Shown piece after piece: positions 1-7,902 of a stretch of DNA of 64,000 bases (within the stretch, counting starts at the first letter, position 1; each line of letters begins with the position of its first letter). This DNA is from Geosporobacter ferrireducens (GTDB taxonomy: Bacteria; Bacillota; Clostridia; Peptostreptococcales; Thermotaleaceae), in assembly GCF_001750685.1 (NCBI RefSeq), contig NZ_CP017269.1:2893416-2957415 (forward strand). Reading direction: 5' to 3'. A program made the translations under genes and the position numbers. A model generated the notes under the pieces. It was not told the DNA's origin and ran no database searches. It worked only from the letters and a program-made list of their open reading frames with translations.

Positions 1-169
1 TTGACCTATAAGAAGGTCACAAAGGAATAAAAAAAGACTCCTTCTTCTGCAAATCGTTTTTCGGAAAAATCAAGCTGCCAATTCCTATGGAAAGAAAATT
101 GAAATGGGGGGTATAATAATATCATTGCTTATGAATAACATCTGGAAACTATTTGTTTGGAGGAAAGCT

Positions 170-1123
170 ATGGAGTATTTATTGCTATTAATCGGCTTTG
201 CACTATTAATTAAGGGTGCTGATTACTTTGTTGAAGGAGCTTCGGGCATTGCTAAATTGCTTCGGGTACCGCCTATCCTGATCGGCTTAACCATCGTAGC
301 TTTTGGAACCAGCTCGCCCGAAGCTGCTGTCAGTATCCGGGCAGCGTTAAATGGAAGCAACGGAATTGCACTGGGGAACGTTGTAGGCAGCAATATTTTT
401 AATATCTCTCTAATCATCGGGATTACTGCCATGATTAATCCATTACAGGTAGAGCGGGAAACGGTGAGAAAGGAAATTCCTTTTACCTTACTATCCAGTA
501 TCTTATTATTGATTTTAGTATCAGATACTCTGCTGCAGGGTTTCGTTACGAATCAGATTACCAGGGGAGATGGCTTTGTTTTGGGCTGTTTCTTCCTGAT
601 TTTTATGTTTTATCTATTAGAGGTAGCACTGCATAGTAGAGAAAAAGATGAAGACTTGACGGCATTTTGCCCCAAAACCATGGGGAAAAACGTAGTCTTT
701 ACAGTGGGAGGCCTGGCGGCTATTATCTTTGGCGGAGAACTGGTGGTGGGCAGCAGTACGACCATTGCACGAACACTGGGAATGAGCGAAACCATGATCG
801 GATTAACCATTGTGGCTGTAGGGACCTCTCTGCCAGAACTGATGACTTCTGTGACCGCAGCCATTAAGAAACAGAGTGAGATTGCGGTCGGGAATATTGT
901 AGGAAGCAATATTTTTAATATATTATTTGTGCTGGGAATTTCTTCGGCGGTCTATCCTATAAAAGTAGATCCAAAGATCTTTTTTGATATAAAGTTGATG
1001 ATTTTATATATGACGATCTTATTGGTGTTCTCTAGAAGCCATCATAGAATCAGCAGGAAAGAGGGATTTATCCTGTTGATGTCCTACGTATTCTATGGGG
1101 TTTATGTAGTTCTTAGAGGATAG
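170..1123 (+). CDS. CaCA-family calcium/sodium antiporter (YrbG-like)
   Basis: Integral membrane cation antiporter, probably exchanging Ca2+ for Na+ or H+ across the cytoplasmic membrane. The 317-residue protein shows the internal duplication of the family: alpha-1 motif GTSSPE near residue 46 followed by a GNxVGSNIFN segment, and alpha-2 motif GTSLPE near residue 217 with a second VGSNIFN. The acidic residues of the alpha repeats bind the cation in characterised members. About ten hydrophobic segments. I chose ATG 170 because GGAGG at 159-163 precedes it and the product then starts directly with the first helix; an in-frame ATG at 104 would add an unlikely leader. The transported ion is inferred from the family. 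Confidence 0.9.
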   Translation: MEYLLLLIGFALLIKGADYFVEGASGIAKLLRVPPILIGLTIVAFGTSSPEAAVSIRAALNGSNGIALGNVVGSNIFNISLIIGITAMINPLQVERETVRKEIPFTLLSSILLLILVSDTLLQGFVTNQITRGDGFVLGCFFLIFMFYLLEVALHSREKDEDLTAFCPKTMGKNVVFTVGGLAAIIFGGELVVGSSTTIARTLGMSETMIGLTIVAVGTSLPELMTSVTAAIKKQSEIAVGNIVGSNIFNILFVLGISSAVYPIKVDPKIFFDIKLMILYMTILLVFSRSHHRISRKEGFILLMSYVFYGVYVVLRG

Positions 1124-1196
1124 ATTAGAGCAGCTATCATGAAACAACCTCTCATGTACATACAATGAAGTAGTAACCGTTATGGGAGGTTTTCCG

Positions 1197-2225
1197 ATGG
1201 AAAGCAATAACACCTTTAAAATTGCCAGCATCTACATAGGAACTGTTATTGGAGCAGGTTTTGCCTCAGGACAGGAAATCATGCAATTCTTCACAAGATA
1301 TGGAATCCACGGCCTTTATGGTATATTGGTGGCATCCCTATTATTTAGTTTGGTAGGGAGCTTTATTTTATGGAAGGTTTATCGCTATCAGATCCAATCC
1401 TATGATCAGCTAATCGAACCGGTTCTCGGACATACGGTAGGAAAGATGATAGAAGGATTATTGTCTTTACTGCTCCTTTCTGGATACTGCATTATGTTAG
1501 CTGGTAGCGGAGCACTGTTCCAACAGCAGTTTGGTCTGCCTAAACTTTCAGGAATCCTAGTGATGAGTTTTGTTACTTTTATTATTTTTTTATTTAGTAT
1601 TCGAGGCTTGGCATGGATTAATATGGTAGTGGTACCCATTTTGTTTATAGGAATTATGAGTATGGGCATTTGGGTAATCTTTAGCTGTGGATTCACCTTA
1701 AGCAATGAAGTAGGCAGTACCTTCAATGTATATACCGGCAATTGGATTACTTCCGCGCTGCTCTATGTCTCCTACAATAGTATTGGTGCTACCGTAGTAA
1801 TGTGTTCCCTCCTACCGCTGATTAGTAGTCCTAATGCTGCTCTGAGAGGAGGGGTTCTAGGAGGGATGGGATTAGGATTATTGGCCATGTTTTTATTACT
1901 GCCTACACTGATTCTTTATACGGATATCAATGGAGTGGAAATACCCATGATGGCAATTGCCTCAAAACTGGGTAGTTCTATGCAGATTGGTTATGGAATC
2001 CTCCTTTGGTTTGCCATGTTAACCACTGCGATTGCCGACGGCTTTGTGCTGATTCAAACCATAGAAAAGCACTTGCTGGGACGGCATATATGGCATTGTT
2101 TGTTTTTTTGTATTGCTGCAATCCCTCTGGCCAACATAGGATTTAAAACCCTTGTCAATGCCCTATATCCCATGTTTGGATATATGGGCATAGGTGTTGC
2201 ACTGTTATTTGTATTCAAACGATAG
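1197..2225 (+). CDS. YkvI family membrane protein (APC-superfamily-like transporter)
   Basis: Polytopic membrane protein of 342 residues with about ten hydrophobic helices. The N-terminus carries IGTVIGAGFASGQEIMQFF, a glycine-rich helix break typical of YkvI/branched-chain-amino-acid-carrier-like proteins. The substrate is not known for this family and cannot be read from the sequence. ATG 1197 is preceded by GGGAGG at 1184-1189 with good spacing; the in-frame ATG at 1182 overlaps that Shine-Dalgarno sequence. It lies on its own between the antiporter and a PP2C phosphatase, with under 90 bases to each neighbour. Confidence 0.75.
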   Translation: MESNNTFKIASIYIGTVIGAGFASGQEIMQFFTRYGIHGLYGILVASLLFSLVGSFILWKVYRYQIQSYDQLIEPVLGHTVGKMIEGLLSLLLLSGYCIMLAGSGALFQQQFGLPKLSGILVMSFVTFIIFLFSIRGLAWINMVVVPILFIGIMSMGIWVIFSCGFTLSNEVGSTFNVYTGNWITSALLYVSYNSIGATVVMCSLLPLISSPNAALRGGVLGGMGLGLLAMFLLLPTLILYTDINGVEIPMMAIASKLGSSMQIGYGILLWFAMLTTAIADGFVLIQTIEKHLLGRHIWHCLFFCIAAIPLANIGFKTLVNALYPMFGYMGIGVALLFVFKR

Positions 2226-2311
2226 GAAAGCTTGCGGATCATATGGATCTAGAAGGAATTTTATCTTCCAACACGAATAGTAACATAGAAGTCTATTTCG
2301 AGGAGATGCAT

Positions 2312-3430
2312 ATGAAAAAAGAATTAGAACTGCAGTTAAAGAAGCAGAGAAAATTTTTTGAAGATATTTTATCAGGCATGAAGGACTGGGTGCGGGTCAT
2401 TGATAGAGATAACCGGGTACTTTTTCTAAACGAGCCTATGAAAAAACAAGTAGGCGATACGACGGGACAACAGTGCTTCAAGGCATTGAATAAAAAAGAA
2501 CCTTGCGAGAATTGCATTACCAATCGTGCTATCTTTGAAGGTAAATCCATTACTAAGGAAGAGGTGGTGGGAGATAAGATTTTTTCCGTGGTAAGTTCCC
2601 CTATTTATGATGAAGAGAATAACATTCAATACGCTGTAGAGGTTTTTCGTGATATCACAGAAAAAAGAGCCATGGAAGAATTAATTTTAGAGCAGAATAC
2701 CAAGATGAAAAGAGATTTAAATTTTGCAAAACAGCTGCAGCATAAGATTCTTCCAGAGAATAGAATATATAATAATACACTGAAAATTGTTTCCGTCTAT
2801 ATTCCTTGTGAATTGCTGGGAGGAGACGTCTATGATGTAATCGAGATCAATGAAAACTATATCGGCATGTATATTGCAGATGTTTCAGGACATGGCGTAA
2901 CCTCTTCCATGATGACGATGTTTATTCGGCAGACCTTAAAAAGTCTGGAGGAGAAAGCCATCGATCCAGCTGTAACCCTGCGATATCTCTACCACCGCTA
3001 TCGCGAGCTTCATATCGATGATCAATATTATATTACCGTTTTCTATGGGGTGTATGACAAGAAAAATAAAAGCTTCTGCTATTCTAATGCCGGTCATAAT
3101 TGTATGCCGATCGTCCTGCGGAAAAATTATGTAGAGGAAGTGTACATGCCTGGTTTTCCCATTTGTACGGTTTTTGAAGATGTACAATATGAGAATGAGG
3201 TTTTAACACTCCATTCTGGAGACCGGTTATTGTTTTATACGGACGGGATTGTGGAAGCGGTTCATCCGGATAAGGGTTTCTACCAAAACGACCGGATATT
3301 GGAGCTGTGTACAAGTTATCTCAAAGAGGATATGGAACCGCTTATGGAAGCGATCATCACAGATGTGCAGGAATTTGCTCAAGGTGAAATCAAAGATGAC
3401 ATTGCCATTATGATGGCGCAAATTCTATAG
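2312..3430 (+). CDS. PAS-domain PP2C (SpoIIE/RsbU-type) serine phosphatase
   Basis: Probable signalling phosphatase of the type that dephosphorylates anti-anti-sigma factors. After a short charged helix, a PAS domain occupies about residues 15-125 (DRDNRVLFLNEPM, then a CENC cysteine pair) and ends in the usual DITEKRAMEE linker. The C-terminal 200 residues are the PP2C domain with metal-binding acidic residues in GGDVYDVIEI, ADVSGHG, YTDGIVEA and DDIAIM. I prefer ATG 2312 because AGGAG (2301-2305) sits six bases upstream; ATG 2243 would add 23 residues and has only a weak site. No RsbT/RsbV/RsbW partner is adjacent, so its target is unknown. Soluble, no membrane segment. Confidence 0.85.
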   Translation: MKKELELQLKKQRKFFEDILSGMKDWVRVIDRDNRVLFLNEPMKKQVGDTTGQQCFKALNKKEPCENCITNRAIFEGKSITKEEVVGDKIFSVVSSPIYDEENNIQYAVEVFRDITEKRAMEELILEQNTKMKRDLNFAKQLQHKILPENRIYNNTLKIVSVYIPCELLGGDVYDVIEINENYIGMYIADVSGHGVTSSMMTMFIRQTLKSLEEKAIDPAVTLRYLYHRYRELHIDDQYYITVFYGVYDKKNKSFCYSNAGHNCMPIVLRKNYVEEVYMPGFPICTVFEDVQYENEVLTLHSGDRLLFYTDGIVEAVHPDKGFYQNDRILELCTSYLKEDMEPLMEAIITDVQEFAQGEIKDDIAIMMAQIL

Positions 3431-3580
3431 ATCAGCAAACCAAGAAGCTGTGGAAGCCTGTGCAAATCCATGGCTTTTCCTTATTCTTCCTTAAGCATAT
3501 GCAGAGGGAGGATTTTAGAAAGTATTAAAGAATAGTATTATAGGGACTAAAAGCAATGATTTTTAAAAGGAGGGATTCCC

Positions 3581-4732
3581 ATAGCAAAAAAGAAGAATCA
3601 GAAGAGAAAAAACATACGATTTCTTTTTACTGTGGCCGTTATTTTGTTCGTCTTTGTAGTGGGAAGCACTCAGGTTATAGGGAAGATAAAAAATCTGCTA
3701 GGTTATGGGGAACTAGAGTTAAAAAAAATAGCAACCATTTCTTTAAGAGATAAGAATAAAGCTTTAGTACGGGGTTTTGAGCAGAACTTCATGGTTTATG
3801 AGCCTGCTACGCAAACTTTGCAGGCTTACGGACTGGAGGGTCAGGAAAAATGGGTTTTTGAAGAAAAAATAGAAAATCCCATTTTTAGCAATACGGCTAC
3901 CCACTTATATATTGCGGAGAGAGAAACAGGAAGAATTTTCTGTGTAGATAGTCTTGGCAGTATTGACTGGCAAATCGATCTTGAAAGAACGATCCGTATG
4001 CTTCAGAGCAGTGAGAGAGGCTATGTGGCAGTATACAGTGAAGATGAAGAGGAAAAAGGAATCGTTCACATTTTTGACATGGAGAAAAAACAGCGGGGAA
4101 AAATAAGCCTGAACCAAGGATATCTGATGGATATGACTCTATCACAAGAAGCAGACCTTTTGGCTCTCTCAGTGATGAGTATTGCCAATGATAAAATTGA
4201 GAGCAATGTGATCCTTTATAACATGGAGGGGAAGCTTTTAGGGGGAAATAAATACGATGGAGATATCATCAGCCGTGTTTATGCAGGAAGAGAACAGCAG
4301 ATCGTAAATATTGGAGATAAAAAAGTGATCGGCTTCAGTAAGGAAAAGGGACTCTTGTGGAATAAAGAAATAGAGGATTCGATCGGTAAAACAGCATGGA
4401 GTGAAGAAGGGTTTATCGTCCTAGGTTTGGTAAATAATAAAAAAACGATCATTGATACAAAAAATCGAAACAGGGTATCCATTATCGATCAAGAAGGAAA
4501 AGAATTGAACAAGCTCCCTGTAAAAGGTGAGGTATTGGGCATAGATATAAAGGATGATCGCATAGTGGCTTTTACTGACAGGACCCTGTATCTATTGTCA
4601 AAGGATGACAAGGATCTAATTGAAAAAAAAGTTAACAACGATATACAATCGGTACATATGGTTGATAAGGATCGATTGGCATTGGTCTTTAACGATAAAA
4701 TAGAAATCATACGGGTAAAATTTAAGGAATAA
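3581..4732 (+). CDS. DUF5711-type membrane-anchored beta-propeller-like protein, likely AUA start
   Basis: About 383 residues: a lysine-rich N-terminus, one membrane anchor near residues 12-32, then an extracytoplasmic domain of repeated strand blocks with WxF/xD patterns that resembles PQQ-like propellers. Function unknown. No ATG, GTG or TTG fits the strong site AAAGGAGGG at 3566-3574. The reading frame is open back to ATA at 3581, six bases after it, and the extra 17 residues supply the positive charges expected before the anchor. Starting at the in-frame GTG 3632 would cut into the anchor and lose them. A competing frame opened by ATG 3556 has no family resemblance. Followed after 13 bases by the CvpA gene, so probably co-transcribed. 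Confidence 0.7.
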   Translation: MAKKKNQKRKNIRFLFTVAVILFVFVVGSTQVIGKIKNLLGYGELELKKIATISLRDKNKALVRGFEQNFMVYEPATQTLQAYGLEGQEKWVFEEKIENPIFSNTATHLYIAERETGRIFCVDSLGSIDWQIDLERTIRMLQSSERGYVAVYSEDEEEKGIVHIFDMEKKQRGKISLNQGYLMDMTLSQEADLLALSVMSIANDKIESNVILYNMEGKLLGGNKYDGDIISRVYAGREQQIVNIGDKKVIGFSKEKGLLWNKEIEDSIGKTAWSEEGFIVLGLVNNKKTIIDTKNRNRVSIIDQEGKELNKLPVKGEVLGIDIKDDRIVAFTDRTLYLLSKDDKDLIEKKVNNDIQSVHMVDKDRLALVFNDKIEIIRVKFKE

Positions 4733-4745
4733 CAGAGGTGAAATC

Positions 4746-5441
4746 ATGAGTTGGTTTGATACCCTAGTTCTTGTGATATTGGCCATTTATGCCATGAAAG
4801 GTTGGCAGCGTGGATTTGTATTAAGCTTTTTCAGCCTAGCTAGTGTTATTGCTGCTGCAGTAGCTGCAAAACTCTATCATCCAAGATTTTCAGAATATCT
4901 TTTAGACAACACCACTTTGTTTCTTAAGTTGCAGCAATGGGTTGGACTTCGGGTTAAGGATGCTGCCTATCAGGAGGTTTCTTCCCGGGGAGATATTGCC
5001 TCCGATAACATTTACCAGATTTTAGGTATGCCCAGAGGCATCCAGCAGGTATTCATGGGCTCTGAAACCCTGCGGGATTACAGTACAAAGGCTATGGAAG
5101 GGGTTCATGCCTATGTAGCCGATGTGCTTGCCAGAATGTTTATTAACTTGCTCAGCATGATCCTAATTTTCATCTGCGTAAAAATGGCATTGATGCTCAT
5201 CGGGCATTTATTAGACGGTTTATTTTCCCTTCCAGTGCTCAATCAATTCAATCATGTCGGTGGATTGGCTTTCGGCGGCATGAAGGGACTCCTGATCATA
5301 TTTATTTTGCTGCTATTGATGGTACCGGTCAATACTATGGCAGGAAGGGGATTGCTGGCAGAGGGGCTGGAAAAGTCAGTTTTCGCTAAATATCTTTATG
5401 ACCATAATCTGCTGCTCAATATGATTGGAAAAATCCTTTAA
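4746..5441 (+). CDS. CvpA family membrane protein
   Basis: A 231-residue protein with hydrophobic segments at roughly residues 3-22, 25-42, 130-158 and 172-200 and the family start MSWFDTLVLVIL..GWQRGFV. Named after colicin V production protein CvpA; in Firmicutes the homologues are linked to cell envelope and membrane homeostasis, with no defined biochemistry. The insert between helices two and three (about residues 45-120) is longer than in enterobacterial CvpA and is probably extracytoplasmic. It starts 13 bases after the DUF5711 gene with GAGGTG as ribosome binding site, which suggests a two-gene unit. Confidence 0.8.
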   Translation: MSWFDTLVLVILAIYAMKGWQRGFVLSFFSLASVIAAAVAAKLYHPRFSEYLLDNTTLFLKLQQWVGLRVKDAAYQEVSSRGDIASDNIYQILGMPRGIQQVFMGSETLRDYSTKAMEGVHAYVADVLARMFINLLSMILIFICVKMALMLIGHLLDGLFSLPVLNQFNHVGGLAFGGMKGLLIIFILLLLMVPVNTMAGRGLLAEGLEKSVFAKYLYDHNLLLNMIGKIL

Positions 5442-5587
5442 AGCAAATAGTCTTGGGTATAATAGAATGAATAAGAAAAATCTATAATCCTCTAAGCGTT
5501 ATAGAGAAATACTATACAATGGAGGATGAAAGAACCGATATAATAAAACTAGAGATGAATTTTTAGGAATGCTGGGAGGAATGAAAA

Positions 5588-6175
5588 GTGGACAGACAAG
5601 TGGATGCCAGGGGATGGAATTGTCCAAAGCCTGTGATTGAAACAAAGAAATTATTGGAAAGCATAAAAGAAGGAAGCGTGGTTACCATTGTTGACAATGA
5701 AGTAGCAAAGGAAAATGTAACGAAGCTGGCAAAGAGCATGGCCTATAACGTAGACGTTAAGGAGATGGGTGGAGATTACTATATCAACATTTATTCCCAA
5801 GAGGTAGTTAAGGATGTGTTGGCGCAGCCTAAGAAGCTTAAGGAGATGGCCATATTATTCGGCAGTGACTGTATGGGAGAAGGCTCTGAAGAGTTGGGAA
5901 AAGTCCTTATGAAGGGTTTTATGTATACCCTTACAGAATATTCACCTTATCCAAAGGCTTTGCTTTTTATTAATAGCGGTGTCAAATTGACAACAGAAGG
6001 CTCTGACGTACTCGACTACTTAAGGCAGTTGGAGAGCGAAGGGGTAGAAATTCTCTCCTGCGGTACCTGCCTGGACTATTATAACTTAAAAAATAAGCTG
6101 ATGGTGGGCGGCGTTACCAATATGTATACCATCGTAGACAAAATGAACAATGCAAAAAACACAATAAAGTTATAG
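5588..6175 (+). CDS. yedF: Sulfurtransferase-like selenium metabolism protein YedF
   Basis: 195 residues in two parts. The N-terminal 75 residues are a TusA/SirA-like domain with the CPKP motif (residues 10-13, GWNCPKPV) whose cysteine carries sulfur or selenium in relatives. The C-terminal part is a DsrE-like domain with FGSDCMGEGSEELG and CGTCLDYY, adding further cysteines. The family occurs mainly in genomes that use selenium. Start is GTG 5588 after GGGAGG (5574-5579); ATG 5581 is out of frame. The DUF3343 gene follows after 13 bases, the usual partner. The exact carried atom is inferred from the family. Confidence 0.88.
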   Translation: MDRQVDARGWNCPKPVIETKKLLESIKEGSVVTIVDNEVAKENVTKLAKSMAYNVDVKEMGGDYYINIYSQEVVKDVLAQPKKLKEMAILFGSDCMGEGSEELGKVLMKGFMYTLTEYSPYPKALLFINSGVKLTTEGSDVLDYLRQLESEGVEILSCGTCLDYYNLKNKLMVGGVTNMYTIVDKMNNAKNTIKL

Positions 6176-6188
6176 CGGAGAACCAAAA

Positions 6189-6449
6189 ATGAAAAATGAA
6201 GAATTTTATGTAATCGCATTTGAATCTACACATCATGCTATTCAAACAGAAAAGGATTTAAGAACAAGATTCAAGATTGAAACCATCCCTACCCCACGTG
6301 AGATCAGTGCAAGCTGCGGTTTGTCTATAAAGTTCTCAAAGGACTTGTTTACAGATGTAACAGATTTACTGAAAAAGGATGAAAAGAAATACAACGTATT
6401 TCGTGTTGAATGGGTAGGCGGTCAACGTCAGATTACAAAGGTAACCTAG
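6189..6449 (+). CDS. DUF3343 protein, putative selenium/sulfur carrier partner of YedF
   Basis: Small cytoplasmic protein of 86 residues with the characteristic pattern YVIAFESTHHAIQTEK at the N-terminus and TPREISASCGLSIKF in the middle; the single cysteine before GLS is the conserved one. Relatives are annotated as putative Se/S carriers because they sit beside yedF and other selenium genes. Here it follows yedF by 13 bases and precedes mscS by 15, so all three may share one transcript. The reaction is not established. Confidence 0.8.
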   Translation: MKNEEFYVIAFESTHHAIQTEKDLRTRFKIETIPTPREISASCGLSIKFSKDLFTDVTDLLKKDEKKYNVFRVEWVGGQRQITKVT

Positions 6450-6464
6450 AGGGAGAAGTTGTCT

Positions 6465-7343
6465 ATGGAAGATACAATGGGCATTATCAACGAAAAACTA
6501 AAGGATACGATTGTAATGTATGGGGACTCGGAGCGTTTGTCAAGATACTCTGGGGCGCTGATAAAGATCATTTTTATTTTTATTGCTGCAAAAATTGCTA
6601 TACGATTTATGAATATGGTGGTAGACAAATTTTTTCAAAACAGATCTAAATTGAAAATTGTAGGAGAACAACGCCGATTTGATACCCTTAAGGATATCAT
6701 CAAAAGCATTTTTCGGTATATTATTTATTTTGTAGCCTTTACGCCCATACTAGAAACACTGGGAGTGAATATATCTTCATTAATTGCTGCTGCTGGTATT
6801 GGCGGATTAGCCATTGGTTTTGGCGCACAAAATCTAGTGCGAGATGTCATCACAGGGTTTTTTATTATATTTGAGGATCAATTCCATGTGGGAGATTATA
6901 TTGAGACTGGCGGCAAATCGGGAATAGTAGATGAAATGGCAATTCGTGTAACAAAAATTCGGGATTTTAACGGAGATTTACACATTATTCCCAATGGCTC
7001 TATCGATAAAGTCACCAATAGAAGCAGAGGGAATATGCGCGCCTTGGTAGAGGTTAGTATTGCTTATGAGGAAAATATTGACCGTACTATGGAGGTACTG
7101 AGAAAGCTTTGTACAGAGATTGCTGAAGAGAATGATAAGATTGTTGAAGGGCCTACGGTTCTTGGCGTATCCAAACTGGGCGAATCCGATGTAGTGATTG
7201 CCATCATGGCCAAGACCATTCCCATGGAACAATGGGCAGTGGAAAGAGAACTGCGTAAACGGATTAAAGAAAGACTGGAAGAGAAGGGAATCGAGATACC
7301 ATATCCCAGAAGAGTGGTTATTGAGAGTAGTGAAAGAAGATAG
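6465..7343 (+). CDS. MscS-family small-conductance mechanosensitive channel
   Basis: 292-residue channel that opens under membrane tension and releases osmolytes. Three membrane helices lie in the first 130 residues. The third, pore-lining helix is the glycine/alanine-rich stretch AAAGIGGLAIGFGAQNLVRD, followed by the beta domain (EDQFHVGDYIE..GKSGIVDEMAIRVTKIRDFNGDLHIIPNG) and the C-terminal alpha/beta domain. GGGAG at 6451-6455 serves ATG 6465; an in-frame TTG at 6459 is less well placed. It is probably the last gene of the yedF unit, since a strong terminator follows its stop codon. Confidence 0.92.
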   Translation: MEDTMGIINEKLKDTIVMYGDSERLSRYSGALIKIIFIFIAAKIAIRFMNMVVDKFFQNRSKLKIVGEQRRFDTLKDIIKSIFRYIIYFVAFTPILETLGVNISSLIAAAGIGGLAIGFGAQNLVRDVITGFFIIFEDQFHVGDYIETGGKSGIVDEMAIRVTKIRDFNGDLHIIPNGSIDKVTNRSRGNMRALVEVSIAYEENIDRTMEVLRKLCTEIAEENDKIVEGPTVLGVSKLGESDVVIAIMAKTIPMEQWAVERELRKRIKERLEEKGIEIPYPRRVVIESSERR

Positions 7344-7347
7344 TGAG

Positions 7348-7375
7348 GTTCGAGATTTTTTCTCGAACTTTGCTT
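7348..7375 (+). terminator. Rho-independent terminator after mscS
   Basis: Perfect 8-bp stem GTTCGAGA/TCTCGAAC (7348-7355 and 7361-7368) with a five-T loop, followed by a T-rich run. It begins five bases after the mscS stop. Confidence 0.8.
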
Positions 7376-7536
7376 TTATAAAAGGATAAATTGTGTTAAT
7401 ATATTCTATAATGTTTCTTTACTCTATTACCGGGATAAAGCAGACAGGTTTAAGTCTGGAAGCAGGGTGTATAAATCTATCGTCCGTTATAAAATATATA
7501 TAATAAAATGAAATCAATCAGGAAGGGTGAGGCAGC

Positions 7537-7731
7537 ATGCCCATGGATTTAAAGATGGGGGATATTTTAGAAGTAAAAAAGAATCATCCTTGCGGCAGCA
7601 ATAAATTTGAAGTTACGCGTACGGGAATGGACTTTCGCATCAAGTGCTGTGGATGCAGCCATGAAGTATGGATTCCCCGTGTAAAGCTGGAAAAGCGTGT
7701 AAAAAAAATCTTAGAAAGAAAAGAAGAGTAG
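7537..7731 (+). CDS. DUF951 family small protein
   Basis: 64-residue basic protein matching the DUF951 pattern: KMGDILEVKKNHPCGSNKFEVTRTGMDFRIKCCGCSHEVWIPRVKLEKRVKKI. The three separated cysteine positions (NHPCG and CCGC) suggest metal binding, though this is inference. The family is widespread in Firmicutes near the rpsF-ssb-rpsR region or the chromosome partitioning genes. ATG 7537 follows GGAAGGGTGAGG. It is transcribed alone, behind the mscS terminator and before a long hairpin. Confidence 0.8.
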   Translation: MPMDLKMGDILEVKKNHPCGSNKFEVTRTGMDFRIKCCGCSHEVWIPRVKLEKRVKKILERKEE

Positions 7732-7765
7732 TCAGTAAAAAACAATTCAAAATTGCAGAATATTC

Positions 7766-7804
7766 TTTAAAATATTTTTGTAACACTTACAAAAATATTT
7801 TAAA
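7766..7804. repeat. 18-bp perfect AT-rich inverted repeat with 3-base loop
   Basis: Arms 7766-7783 and 7787-7804 are exact reverse complements around a CAC loop. The left arm runs TTTAAAATATTTTTGTAA. It lies between the DUF951 gene and the aminotransferase. It could terminate transcription in both directions, although the stem is unusually AT-rich, or act as an operator for the aminotransferase about 100 bases downstream. Confidence 0.7.
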
Positions 7805-7902
7805 AATCTAAGCAACACAGAATTGTTTAGTGATATAATAATAAATAGATATAGTCGGGCAATGCTTTTCCTTATTATAATTCTAATGGAGGTGCTTTTG
7901 AA

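Noticed and set aside
1..30. Possible end of an upstream gene (LTYKKVTKE-stop)
   Set aside because: Only ten codons are visible, and no family can be recognised.
3556..3753. 65-codon frame starting at ATG 3556
   Set aside because: It overlaps the Shine-Dalgarno and anchor of the DUF5711 gene in another frame, and its product resembles nothing.
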